From Bacteroidales bacterium (GTDB lineage: Bacteria > Bacteroidota > Bacteroidia > Bacteroidales > Paludibacteraceae): 64,000 bases of DNA. Below, piece by piece: positions 51,227 through 60,028 of the stretch. The DNA is taken from contig SUXE01000008.1 in NCBI GenBank assembly GCA_015061115.1, positions 2,098 through 66,097 on the forward strand. The letters are read 5' to 3'. The translations under genes and the position numbers were made by a program. The notes beneath the pieces are model-generated. The model made no database searches and was not told the origin of the DNA. It saw only the letters and a program-made list of their open reading frames with translations. Numbering within the stretch: the first letter of the stretch is position 1; each line of letters starts with the position of its first letter.

Positions 51227-51945
51227 TTGACGGGAAACAACATATCGCTATAATGCAACCATACTTCTTCCCTTACATTGGCTATTGGCAGCTTATACAT
51301 GCTGCCGATATGTTTGTTGTTGGCGATAATGTCTCCTATATCAAGCACGGTTGGATCAACCGTAATCGCATCTTGGGCGAGCAAAACCAGCCGCAGCTTT
51401 TCGGTATTGAAGTCCAACACGCTTCCTGCAACCACCGTATCAGTGAGACGAAGAGGGTGGTTAGTCGCAAACAATCTGAATATTTGTGCCGTGTGTTGAA
51501 ATTCTACTACAGCAAAGCTCCACACTATAGCGAGGCAATGGATGTCATCAAGCCAATCTTGTTGGATGAAGAACCAGATCTGACACGCTATCTTTTCAAG
51601 CAGTTGAGAGCAGTAGCCGAATATCTTGGGATCAAGACTGAATTCAGGTTGCTATCGGATGTGTCAGAACGCTGGGACTGCAGGTCTCCGGAGATCATCC
51701 GTCGTACATGCGAGCATTTCGGACTCACCAACTATATCAATCCATCTGGTGCCGGAATGGGCTATTACGACAAGAACGAATTCCGTGAGATGGGCATAAA
51801 TCTGCAGTTTTTGCGACGCAATGAAGACATCCGCTACAAACAGTTTTCAGATGAGTTCGTCAGCGATCTGAGTATCATCGACCTGATGATGTTCTGTTCA
51901 CACAACGAGTTGCAAGAGATATTGGATCGTTATCATTTCTTATGA
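51223..51945 (+). CDS. WbqC-like family protein
   Basis: The 240-residue protein has the WbqC signature (IAIMQPYFFPYIGYWQLI and the D..FVVGDNVSY..HGWINRNRI segment). WbqC-like proteins occur in glycan or other biosynthetic clusters, often with unknown reactions. Its ATG overlaps the stop of the ATP-grasp-like gene by 4 bases, so it belongs to the same operon. The C-terminus is intact (LDRYHFL) and a hairpin terminator follows. Confidence 0.85.
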   Translation: MIDGKQHIAIMQPYFFPYIGYWQLIHAADMFVVGDNVSYIKHGWINRNRILGEQNQPQLFGIEVQHASCNHRISETKRVVSRKQSEYLCRVLKFYYSKAPHYSEAMDVIKPILLDEEPDLTRYLFKQLRAVAEYLGIKTEFRLLSDVSERWDCRSPEIIRRTCEHFGLTNYINPSGAGMGYYDKNEFREMGINLQFLRRNEDIRYKQFSDEFVSDLSIIDLMMFCSHNELQEILDRYHFL

Positions 51946-52025
51946 AAGCGACGTAATACAAATGCCAGACGGGAACCTATAAATCTCCATCCTCAATAAT
52001 ACTGCCCGTCTGGCTAATTGCTGTA

Positions 52026-52072
52026 AAATCCCTAAAAAGGTTGTGGCGTTATAACCTTATTTAGGGATTTTT
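52026..52072 (+). terminator. Terminator of the radical SAM operon
   Basis: AAATCCCTAAA and TTTAGGGATTT enclose an inner AAGGTTGT-type stem and are followed by TTT. The inner hairpin resembles those at 44927 and 53062. Confidence 0.85.
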
Positions 52073-52246
52073 AGTCAGCATTTTGACCTTGATGCCTCTT
52101 TCTCCCCTCTAGATTTGGATTAGAAATAAATCAGATAAAAATTTTGTTTGAAGCCTCTTTTTTGTGGATTTTATTCAATAAATACGCTGTACTGCATAAA
52201 AAAGTACGTTTTTTATGCAATAGACTTTATAAAATGAAGAAAAAAT

Positions 52247-52378
52247 GCGTCTGTAAGACGCTATCTCAGTAGCCCCGTACATACGTAGCACAGCGGAGGA
52301 TGTGCGGGGTATGGATGTGCGGGGTGGAGAGAATGAAGCCCTAGAGCGTCTGGAAGACGCTACTTGACAGACGCTTAG
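52247..52378. repeat. REP-like element (locus C), long form
   Basis: Core GCGTCTGTAAGACGC at 52247, then the GTACATAC-type stem, a GTATGGATGTGCGGGG segment and a second core GCGTCTGGAAGACGC near 52345. The order and the linker are almost the same as in locus E at 56429. Confidence 0.9.
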
Positions 52379-52507
52379 GTCTGTGTGATGATTTTCCCAA
52401 AACGGTTATGAAGAAGATGATATTTAGTTGCTTTCCCTCGCAACATCGTGTGGATTCTGTTGATAAAGCGATACTTTTGCAAAAAGTAAATAATTCAGGA
52501 AGTACAT

Positions 52508-52999
52508 ATGGCCGAAATCAGACATATTGAAGAGAAAGACCAGCTACAGTTGGCCAATATCATCCGTTCCGTTTTTGAGGAATATGGAGCACCGCTAGTC
52601 AACACTGTTTATGATGATCCACGTACGGAGCATGTCTTTGATGCTTTGGCAGGGAAGAAAGCCGAGTACTGGGTAGTCGTTGACAATGGAGTCGTTCTTG
52701 GTGGCTGTGGCTACTATCCGACTGAAGGACTGCCAGAAGGGTATGCCGAATTGGTGAAATTCTATATGTCACCTGCTACCCGAGGGTTCGGCTATGGCTC
52801 CAAGTTGTTTCGCCAGGCAATTGAAGGGGCAAGTAAGGCTGGCTATAGACATCTGTATATCGAGTCGTTTCCGCAGTTTTCCGATGCAGTGTCCATGTAT
52901 GAACGACATGGCTTCCGATATATTCCTCACCGTCTTGGCGACTCAGGACATACCGCAACCACCATATTTATGGTCAAGGATTTGCATCCCATAAGATAG
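52508..52999 (+). CDS. GNAT family N-acetyltransferase
   Basis: The 163-residue protein has the acetyl-CoA loop (PATRGFGYGSKLFRQ) and a typical GNAT ending (SMYERHGFRYIPHRLG). Substrate unknown. It is flanked by REP-like elements. No operon partner. Confidence 0.9.
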   Translation: MAEIRHIEEKDQLQLANIIRSVFEEYGAPLVNTVYDDPRTEHVFDALAGKKAEYWVVVDNGVVLGGCGYYPTEGLPEGYAELVKFYMSPATRGFGYGSKLFRQAIEGASKAGYRHLYIESFPQFSDAVSMYERHGFRYIPHRLGDSGHTATTIFMVKDLHPIR

Positions 53000-53061
53000 T
53001 TAAATGTCAGCTCAATGCGACTGGAAGACGCTGCTTTGGAGAAAATGCTCCAAACGGCTCA

Positions 53062-53091
53062 AAAGGTTGTAACATTACAACCTTTTTTGTA
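53062..53091 (+). terminator. Terminator after GNAT gene, duplicate of 44927
   Basis: AAAGGTTGTA and TACAACCTTT pair around a 4-base loop, followed by TTTTTT. Flanking bases 53045-53123 are also shared with 44910-44993. Confidence 0.85.
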
Positions 53092-53132
53092 TCATTTACA
53101 TCGTCAATTGATACACGAAGAAATTGCATGCG

Positions 53133-53288
53133 ATGCGTATGGAACCAACACTCACATTAGCTGACATGAAGGAGATTACTGGTATCAGCGTTGCTGCTAT
53201 ACAAAAACTACTTGGTCAACTCATTCAGAAAAAGTATGTTGAGCGAGGAGAGAAAGATGGTAGTTGGCGAGTGGTTGTGACGCAATAA
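53133..53288 (+). pseudogene. Remnant of a winged-helix domain (51 codons)
   Basis: The 51-residue frame (MRMEPTLTLADMKEITGIS...) reads like the C-terminal winged-helix of AlbA_2-type ATP-binding proteins or a Fic-associated helix-turn-helix, including EITGISVAAIQKLLGQLIQKK and the wing GSWRVVV. Upstream codons in frame are interrupted by a stop, so most of the gene is gone. The remaining part of 53289-53583 has no gene apart from a REP-like core at 53312. Confidence 0.55.
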
Positions 53289-53311
53289 ATGAATTGTGTG
53301 ATTTAATAAAC

Positions 53312-53354
53312 GCGTCTGGAAGACGCTACTTGACCCAATGCATAGGTCTGTGAG
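53312..53354. repeat. REP-like element (locus D), short form
   Basis: GCGTCTGGAAGACGC followed by TACTTGAC and TAGGTCTGTG, the same trailing sequence as the end of locus C (52345-52390). Confidence 0.8.
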
Positions 53355-53583
53355 AAAATGTAAATGTTATGGAGGAGATGAGATTGGTATAGGGAAAATG
53401 GTCTGGTGGTGGATGTTTGGAAAAATTTTGTAAATTTGTAGATATTTGAGAAAGATGTCATAGGCATTTGCTTCACTACTTGTTGATTGGGGAGATGTAT
53501 GAGGAGAGGTGAAAAAGAAGGACGTTGGAGAAACAATATGGAAGGGTTGTGTGGAGACTTATTTCTAATTCTATAAGAGAAAT

Positions 53584-54444
53584 ATGAACGAAGTAGAAAA
53601 TGAACAGGAACTTAGCAAATACATAGAAGAGTGGGTGAAAAATCACTATTGTGAGTGGAACAGTTTCTATTATGATGTTAGACGTAATCGAAAGACTGGA
53701 ATTTATTTGTTGAAGGAAGGTACTGAGTTGATGAATCTTCTAGATAGCATTATGGGTAATATAGAGGAAAAGTTCTGTTTGCCTAGTGAATCTTCGCATC
53801 TTATACCGACTCAGTTTGCTTCTGTGTCTCACTTGGTTAGCTATCTTAAACGTTTTAAGATGTTTGTTAGTGAATACAAACCTATTATAGACGAGAATAT
53901 AACCAATGGAGAGAAAGATGATTATATTATCTTGGGAATCTACAGAATAATAGACGAAATAGAACAAGTAGCGGATCGTTGTGAAAGAATTTATAGTCAT
54001 GGAGATATGCCGCGACCATATCAGATTCTTAGAGAGAGACTTTTTAATATGGATATTGATGGGTTTGTAGAATGTGTAAATTCTGTGTTGAGTGGGGTTC
54101 CTTACTTAAGTAGAAAAGAGAAATTGAATGAAGGTCATTTTCAGACGATGCTTCAATTGTTGCTAACGGTTTTAGGATTTGAACCAATAGCGGAGTTGCC
54201 CCTTTCAGATGGTAGAATCGATATGATAATAAAACTGAATACATTGACTTATGTTTTTGAATTTAAGTATACAAACGGAACTAGGTCAATGGCAAAGAAA
54301 GCATTGAAACAAATAAAAGATAAAAGATATGCAGAACCATACAAACTTACATCTAAAGAAATTATTGGTGTTGGCATTAGCTTTAGTGGAGCGACTAAGA
54401 GCATTAACGGTATGGTTTCAGAAATTTTGTTCGAGACAAAATAA
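53584..54444 (+). CDS. PD-(D/E)XK nuclease-like protein with unknown N-terminal domain
   Basis: The 286-residue protein ends with a PD-(D/E)XK core: FQTMLQLLLTVLGFEP, then GRID (Asp213) and VFEFK (Glu226, Lys228). This core is the C-terminal part of DUF1703/PDDEXK_9 proteins that normally follow an AAA-like domain. Here the first ~180 residues lack a Walker motif and instead look helical with many acidic residues, so the architecture is unusual. The next gene follows 7 bases on. It could be a nuclease effector or a DNA-end processing enzyme in a defence-like cassette. Confidence 0.75.
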   Translation: MNEVENEQELSKYIEEWVKNHYCEWNSFYYDVRRNRKTGIYLLKEGTELMNLLDSIMGNIEEKFCLPSESSHLIPTQFASVSHLVSYLKRFKMFVSEYKPIIDENITNGEKDDYIILGIYRIIDEIEQVADRCERIYSHGDMPRPYQILRERLFNMDIDGFVECVNSVLSGVPYLSRKEKLNEGHFQTMLQLLLTVLGFEPIAELPLSDGRIDMIIKLNTLTYVFEFKYTNGTRSMAKKALKQIKDKRYAEPYKLTSKEIIGVGISFSGATKSINGMVSEILFETK

Positions 54445-54451
54445 GAAATCT

Positions 54452-55303
54452 ATGGAATCAGAGCTAAATATAGAGGAAGAATTGAAAAAGTCAACAACTG
54501 TTTGTGAAAAAATTGTTGATATGATTAACAATAAAGAAGAGACTACAAATGAGGTGAATATATTGCGTGATCAGCTGATAAATATTAATAAGTCGTTTGG
54601 AGAAAGGTATGGTAATAAAATTTTGCGTAATGATATGGATTTTTTGTTGCCAAATTTTCTTAAAACACATCAGATTATAGCAGAATTATGCAAAAATCTA
54701 CAACTTACAGAAAATTTAGGAAATAATCTTTTGTATTGTGGACTTTTGGATGAATGTAGACCTTATAGGATGCTAATCTTTGTCCTATTACTCAATGAAA
54801 CTGCAAATCTAAAGAATGATGCTGATTTGGGCTATTGCTTATTTAGAGAGGCATATTTGATGACTGATAATATTTATGGTCAATTACAAAACACTACATA
54901 TTCTTTTGTATTGAAAGATTATCTCACGCGTTTGGAAACATCACTACCAAATATAAAAACAAATAAGCTTACCTCAGAAGAGGCCATGTTTTATAATAAT
55001 TTGTCTAACAAAATTAAGGTGTTTCGCGGAATGTGTGATGCAGAAAAGCAATCAAAAGAGTATGGTATTAGTTGGACGCTAGATAAGAAATATGCCCAAA
55101 ATTATGTTTTTTATAAGAAAAATAAGGTAATAGGGAATGTAGGATGGATAGCAGAGATGGAAATAGATAAAAATGACATTTTTGCAGTTTGGGGTGCAGA
55201 TGGTCGGGAAAAGGAAATCGTAATTAATCCTAAAAAATGCAAAAATGTAACGTTTACAAATGTATCCAATCCTAACACCTTGTCGTTTGTTATTGAACAC
55301 TAG
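54452..55303 (+). CDS. ADP-ribosyltransferase-like protein (R-S-E pattern)
   Basis: The 283-residue protein starts at MESELNIEEELKK. Its last ~100 residues carry an ART-like order: Arg192 in VFRGM, Ser207-Trp208-Thr209 in GISWTL, and Glu253-Lys254-Glu255 in REKEIVINP, which fits the ExE motif of R-S-E mono-ADP-ribosyltransferases. The first ~180 residues are helical and unknown. It follows a PD-(D/E)XK gene by 7 bases, so the pair is coupled. The function is inferred; possible targets are nucleic acids or proteins. Confidence 0.6.
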   Translation: MESELNIEEELKKSTTVCEKIVDMINNKEETTNEVNILRDQLININKSFGERYGNKILRNDMDFLLPNFLKTHQIIAELCKNLQLTENLGNNLLYCGLLDECRPYRMLIFVLLLNETANLKNDADLGYCLFREAYLMTDNIYGQLQNTTYSFVLKDYLTRLETSLPNIKTNKLTSEEAMFYNNLSNKIKVFRGMCDAEKQSKEYGISWTLDKKYAQNYVFYKKNKVIGNVGWIAEMEIDKNDIFAVWGADGREKEIVINPKKCKNVTFTNVSNPNTLSFVIEH

Positions 55304-55374
55304 TCTATCGAACATATCAACCAATTAATCCCCATAGGAAAAGTTGACATGCAACGATGGCAAGAGACTTCTCC

Positions 55375-56322
55375 CTACACCGTATGTATCCCCTCCCTAA
55401 ACGTCTTATATTTCAATTCAGGCAACAACTCTTCTCGCATTCTGCTTGTGTCGCCATAATAAGACACTTTGCCGATGGTGATGAAATCTTGTGTCAGTGG
55501 TGCTCTACAGCCTGTGAGCAGCGACACTTTCTCGAAAACCCATGCGGCTGTACGGATCATCCACATCGGCATCACCCATGGTCGGTGTGTCCGCCACTCC
55601 TTCGTCGCCTCATCCAAAAACTCCTTGAGCGTCTGAATCCCTTCGTCGCCAAGATGATAGATGCCTGATGCTGTCGGTGAGAGAATGGCGGCTTTTGTTG
55701 CGGCTACATAATCCTCCGTAGAAATAAGATGTATATAATTAGGCTCTTTCCATATACCCAATAGATAATGCTTTGAAAACCAATGTGCCGCATCAATCAT
55801 AAGAATTCCTTTTCCATAGACCATTCCACAACGTAGGATCACCTTCTCAAATCCTGTTTCTGCCATCAGCAATTTCTCCTCCTCCAAACGTGTTCTGGCA
55901 TGTGCTGAATTGGGCGTACCATCCATCCTTCCCGTCGCAGGATGCTCAGGAGATGTCTCCCCCTCCACATGTGGAAAACTGAACAGAACCACCTTCTTGA
56001 CGCCTGCAGATTTCGCCGCTTGAAGAAGATTTGAAAAATATTGGGTGTTGGTGGTCGGAAGAAACTTTTCGGGATTTCCCATGAAAAGGATTCCTGCGAA
56101 ATGGATAACCGTGTCGACGCCTTTCAATGAAGCTTCGATTGTACTTACATCACTCAAATCCACCTGGAATGGTTTCACTTTCTCGCTGGCCAGCAGAGTG
56201 TCAGACAAAGGTTTCTTATGCCATAGAAGATGCAACTCAACGTCGTCGGATAGAAAACCCTCCGCCAAAATACCTCCCAGATTTCCTGCTGCTCCTGTTA
56301 TTGCCACCACTTGTTTCCCCAT
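55375..56322 (-). CDS. NAD-dependent epimerase/SDR family protein, copy 2
   Basis: The 315-residue protein starts MGKQVVAITGAAGNLGGI and is a close paralog of the product at 46718, with the same length, GxxGxxG motif and identical-looking C-terminus. Scattered conservative changes include VFEKVSLLTGC for FFEKVSLLTGW. It is convergent with the ART-like gene, with 71 bases between. Substrate unknown. Confidence 0.9.
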   Translation of the reverse strand: MGKQVVAITGAAGNLGGILAEGFLSDDVELHLLWHKKPLSDTLLASEKVKPFQVDLSDVSTIEASLKGVDTVIHFAGILFMGNPEKFLPTTNTQYFSNLLQAAKSAGVKKVVLFSFPHVEGETSPEHPATGRMDGTPNSAHARTRLEEEKLLMAETGFEKVILRCGMVYGKGILMIDAAHWFSKHYLLGIWKEPNYIHLISTEDYVAATKAAILSPTASGIYHLGDEGIQTLKEFLDEATKEWRTHRPWVMPMWMIRTAAWVFEKVSLLTGCRAPLTQDFITIGKVSYYGDTSRMREELLPELKYKTFREGIHTV

Positions 56323-56428
56323 ACGCCAGTAGATTTTGTGAATAAAAAATGACAGAAACAAAGATAGTTAAGTTATTTGAATAATGATAGTTGAGGAATA
56401 AGTTTTTTCCTATCTATCGTAAATGAAC

Positions 56429-56549
56429 GCGTCTGGAAGACGCTATCTCAGTAACCCCGTACATACGCAGCACAGCGGAGGATGTGCGGGGTATGGATGT
56501 GCGGGGGTGGAGAGAATGAAGCCCTAGAGCGTCTGGAAGACGCTACTTG
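56429..56549. repeat. REP-like element (locus E), long form
   Basis: Core GCGTCTGGAAGACGC at 56429, the GTACATAC-type stem, GTATGGATGTGCGGGG and a second GCGTCTGGAAGACGC near 56528. It parallels locus C almost base for base. Confidence 0.9.
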
Positions 56550-56570
56550 GTTGTACTGCAGTAATTTACT

Positions 56571-57962
56571 CTACTTTCCGATGCAAAAATGCTTAAAGAT
56601 GTTTCCCAGCACTTCGTCGGTGGTGATTTCTCCACCTGTGATGGATGCTAGGGCGTCGAGGATGTCGTGGATGTCACGGCTGATGAGATCTCCGGACAGG
56701 TTGGTGTCGAGGCCTTCTTTCACACGGTCGATGCTGGAAAGCGCGTCGCAAAGGGCGGCATAGTGGCGTGCACTCGTCACAATGATGTCGTTGTCTTCGC
56801 CTGCGATGGATTCTGCGAATCTTGCCAACGCTGATTCTATAGCCTCTTTGCCGACTCCATTTTTTGCGGAGATGGAGAGTGCTGTGGCATCAAAATTGTA
56901 TTTGTTGTTGAGTAGTCTATTCAATTTGTCTTGTTCACAAATATCTGATTTGTTGAACAGTAGGAGCACGAGTTTGTCTTGCAGTTGCTGAGCGTTGATG
57001 AAGTCCGCCACCTCATTCTCATCTCTTGAAGCGTCGACGATGAAGATCACGATATCGGCCTGCTCCATCATCTTGTACGAACGCTGAATTCCAAGATTCT
57101 CTATCGCGTCATCTGTGTTGCGGATGCCGGCGGTGTCGATCAGACGGAGTGTGTAACCCTCTATCTGCAATGTATCTTCGATGGTGTCACGTGTGGTGCC
57201 GTGGATGTCGCTGACAATTGCTCGCTCCTCACCAAGAAGCAGATTCAACAGTGTGGATTTTCCAACGTTGGTTTCGCCGACGATGGCCACTGGTATGCCG
57301 TTTTTGATGGCGTTGCCTGCCTTGAATGAGTTGGCTAACTTGCTGACTCTCTGCTCTATGGCTGCAATCAACTCCCGTAGCTTTGCTCGGTCGGCAAACT
57401 CCACGTCTTCTTCGCTGAAATCCAATTCAAGCTCGATGAGCGACACGAATTCCAGCAACGACATTCTTAGCTGCATCAGCTCGTTAGAGAATCCGCCCTT
57501 CATCTGCTTCACCGCGATATGATGGGCTTTTGCTGAGGTCGACGCGATAAGGTCCGCCACAGCTTCCGCCTGCGAGAGGTCCATTCTGCCGTTGAGGTAG
57601 GCACGTTGTGTGAACTCTCCATGACCTGCCATCTTGCATCCTTTGCGTAGCAGCAACTCGATGATTCTCTTTTGGATATAGATAGAGCCGTGACATGATA
57701 TCTCGATCGTGTCCTCGCCTGTGTAGGATTTCCCATCCTTGAAGATCGCGCACACCACATCGTCGATGGTCTCATCCCCCTCGGCGATAACCCCGTATTT
57801 CAACACGTGGGTAGGACAGTCCTTCAGCTTTTTGCTTTTGCTGAAAGAAAAAATCCCGTCGACGATACTGATCGCATCCGGACCAGACACTCTGATCACT
57901 GCGATTCCACCGACGCCGGCAGCAGTGCTTATGGCGCATATCGTGCTGTCTCTATCTATCAT
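56571..57962 (-). CDS. mnmE: tRNA modification GTPase MnmE
   Basis: The 463-residue protein with MnmG installs the 5-carboxymethylaminomethyl group on wobble uridines. It has the N-terminal formyl-THF-binding domain, a G domain (GETNVGKST, DIHGTTRDT, DTAGI, NKSD) and the C-terminal Cys motif (FCIGK). Full length. It is followed by fmt on the upstream side of the same strand, with 11 bases between. Confidence 0.97.
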   Translation of the reverse strand: MIDRDSTICAISTAAGVGGIAVIRVSGPDAISIVDGIFSFSKSKKLKDCPTHVLKYGVIAEGDETIDDVVCAIFKDGKSYTGEDTIEISCHGSIYIQKRIIELLLRKGCKMAGHGEFTQRAYLNGRMDLSQAEAVADLIASTSAKAHHIAVKQMKGGFSNELMQLRMSLLEFVSLIELELDFSEEDVEFADRAKLRELIAAIEQRVSKLANSFKAGNAIKNGIPVAIVGETNVGKSTLLNLLLGEERAIVSDIHGTTRDTIEDTLQIEGYTLRLIDTAGIRNTDDAIENLGIQRSYKMMEQADIVIFIVDASRDENEVADFINAQQLQDKLVLLLFNKSDICEQDKLNRLLNNKYNFDATALSISAKNGVGKEAIESALARFAESIAGEDNDIIVTSARHYAALCDALSSIDRVKEGLDTNLSGDLISRDIHDILDALASITGGEITTDEVLGNIFKHFCIGK

Positions 57963-57973
57963 TCCGTCTGCGT

Positions 57974-58945
57974 TTAAGACAATTTATATTCTGCATCGAA
58001 ACGGAATCCACGAAGAAAATCCTCGATGGAAAGGCGTTTTTTGCCTGGCACCTGTATCTGCAAAAGATGAAGATAACCATCTTTTGTGGCGACTTTCAAG
58101 AATTTCTTTCCATCTGTCACGAGTGTGCCTGGAGCCTCGTTGTGTTGGCAGATTTCCTTTTTAGTTTCGTAGATTTTCATCTGCAGATCCTCTTTGCCTT
58201 CTGCAGAGAGGTTTGCCCAAGCTGCAGGGTAGGGAGAAAGTCCACGCACAAGGTTGTGGATGTTTTCTGTCGGGTTGTTGAAATCCAGATGGCAAGTTTC
58301 CTTGAAGATTTTTGGAGCTGGTTTCAACTCTGATTCCGACGCGTATAGTTCCTCCTGAGGTTTTGGCTTGACGGTGCCGGCAATGATATTCTTGACAGTG
58401 TCGAGCACAAGGTCGCCACCCATGATCATCAGTTTGTCATGGATAGTGCCGACGTTATCTTCCTCATTGATAGCTATTTTCTCCTGTTGGATGATCTTTC
58501 CTGTGTCAATTTCATGAGTCAGGAAGAACGTTGTGATACCGGTCTCTTTCTCTCCATTGATCACAGCCCAGTTTAATGGGGCAGCTCCACGATATTGAGG
58601 AAGAAGCGATCCGTGAAGGTTGAATGTGCCGAGACGTGGCATAGCCCAGACCACCTCAGGAAGCATACGGAATGCCACCACGATGAAGAGGTCGGCGTTG
58701 AGAGAGCGGAGTTCGTTCACAAACTCCTCAGCTTTCAGTTTTTCAGGCTGCATCACATGCAGATTATGGTCCACAGCAAATTGTTTCACTGGAGAAAACT
58801 GCAGTTTGTGTCCACGACCAGCGGGTTTGTCGGGCATAGTGACAACCCCCACCACATTATAATTGTCTTCCACCAAACGTCTCAACGGTTCTACCGCGAA
58901 GTCTGGTGTGCCCATATATACTATTTTAAGATCTTCCTTATTCAT
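57974..58945 (-). CDS. fmt: Methionyl-tRNA formyltransferase
   Basis: The 323-residue enzyme formylates initiator Met-tRNA. It has the SLLPQYRGAAP signature, GTPDFAVEPLR near the N-terminus and the catalytic Asn/His/Asp set (FNLHGSLLP, DTGKI). Its C-terminal tRNA-binding domain is present. mnmE follows 11 bases downstream. Confidence 0.97.
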   Translation of the reverse strand: MNKEDLKIVYMGTPDFAVEPLRRLVEDNYNVVGVVTMPDKPAGRGHKLQFSPVKQFAVDHNLHVMQPEKLKAEEFVNELRSLNADLFIVVAFRMLPEVVWAMPRLGTFNLHGSLLPQYRGAAPLNWAVINGEKETGITTFFLTHEIDTGKIIQQEKIAINEEDNVGTIHDKLMIMGGDLVLDTVKNIIAGTVKPKPQEELYASESELKPAPKIFKETCHLDFNNPTENIHNLVRGLSPYPAAWANLSAEGKEDLQMKIYETKKEICQHNEAPGTLVTDGKKFLKVATKDGYLHLLQIQVPGKKRLSIEDFLRGFRFDAEYKLS

Positions 58946-58948
58946 ATG

Positions 58949-59040
58949 AAGTTGAGAGTTGAAAGGTTAGAGATGAAAGTTGAAAGATTAAAGATGAGAG
59001 TTGAAAGTTAGGAATTTCGCATTTCGCATTTCTAATTCCT
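58949..59040. repeat. Degenerate (GA)GTTGAAAG-type low-complexity repeat
   Basis: About 60 bases of ~21-base imperfect units (GTTGAAAG, GATGAAAGTTGAAAG) and a short inverted TTTCGCATTTC stretch. The reverse complement resembles the short insert in the ATP-grasp-like gene at 50970-51000. Confidence 0.7.
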
Positions 59041-59049
59041 AATTTCAAA

Positions 59050-59928
59050 TTAGTATTTTCTTTGGTCTGTTCCCCACATCAGTTTCTCACGGATAGTAGA
59101 GTAGAAAGAGTGATTGTGAAGACGGATAGTTTTCATGAAGAAATCAGACTTTCTCACCTTCAGACGGATATCTTCAGGGAAGACTTCGCATCTGCCGTCG
59201 AGTGAGATCAGGAACTGACCGTTGCGGCTCTCCACAGATAGCTCCATCAAGCAGTCGTCAGTCACCACGAGAGGACGTATGCTGAGGCTGTGAGGGGCGA
59301 CGGGAGTGACGATGAAGTTGGGAGCGTGAGGCACTACGATAGGACCTCCGACGCTCATGGCGTATGCTGTTGAACCAGTGGCAGTGGCTATGATAAGACC
59401 GTCGGCCTGATATTTTGTCACGAACTCACCGTTGATATATGTGTTTATCGCGATCATTGAAGAGGTATCCTGCTTCAAGATGGCGATTTCGTTGATAGCG
59501 TAGTTGAATTTTGAAAAACGTTTCCCGTCAGTCGACAGTTTAAGCAGCGGACGGTCTTCCACCTTGTAGTTGCCCGACGCGATAGCTTCGACCGCCTTGG
59601 CGATCTCTTTCTCACCGTCGACATCAGCCAAGAAACCGAGGCGTCCTGCATTGATACCAAGTAAAGGGATTTCGCGGCGTGCGATCTTAGCGACGGAGCG
59701 GATGAACGTACCGTCTCCGCCAACGCTGAATGCGACGTCGGCATCGATCTCTTTGCCCTCTTCGAAAGTGGTGATGTCCTGAGTGTTCACACCGTTTCTG
59801 TCGAGAAACTCCAAGAAGTATGGTTCGCAAGTGATTGCCACATCACGTTTGCTCAGTTCGTAGATGAGTTTTGCAGAGTATATTGCAACCTCCTCACGGT
59901 TTACATTTCCAAAAATAGCTACTTTCAT
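59050..59928 (-). CDS. nadK: NAD kinase
   Basis: The 292-residue enzyme phosphorylates NAD to NADP. It has the GGDGTF motif (residues 72-77 region), the conserved NAGRLGFLAD and the ATGSTAYA segment. The start MKVAIFGN is standard. It lies before fmt on the same strand, with a low-complexity repeat between. Confidence 0.97.
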   Translation of the reverse strand: MKVAIFGNVNREEVAIYSAKLIYELSKRDVAITCEPYFLEFLDRNGVNTQDITTFEEGKEIDADVAFSVGGDGTFIRSVAKIARREIPLLGINAGRLGFLADVDGEKEIAKAVEAIASGNYKVEDRPLLKLSTDGKRFSKFNYAINEIAILKQDTSSMIAINTYINGEFVTKYQADGLIIATATGSTAYAMSVGGPIVVPHAPNFIVTPVAPHSLSIRPLVVTDDCLMELSVESRNGQFLISLDGRCEVFPEDIRLKVRKSDFFMKTIRLHNHSFYSTIREKLMWGTDQRKY

Positions 59929-59966
59929 ATCTCAAGAATAGAGGTGATGAAAAAAGATAAAAATCA

Positions 59967-60002
59967 AAAAAGGACACTCACCAAAAAATGGTAAATGTCC
60001 CT
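59967..60002 (-). terminator. Terminator of rpmE2
   Basis: GGACATTTACCA and TGGTGAGTGTCC (one or two mismatches) form a stem with a T-rich loop and a run of T residues on the minus strand. Confidence 0.8.
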
Positions 60003-60028
60003 TATGCTGTATAAAGACAAGTCCTTTA

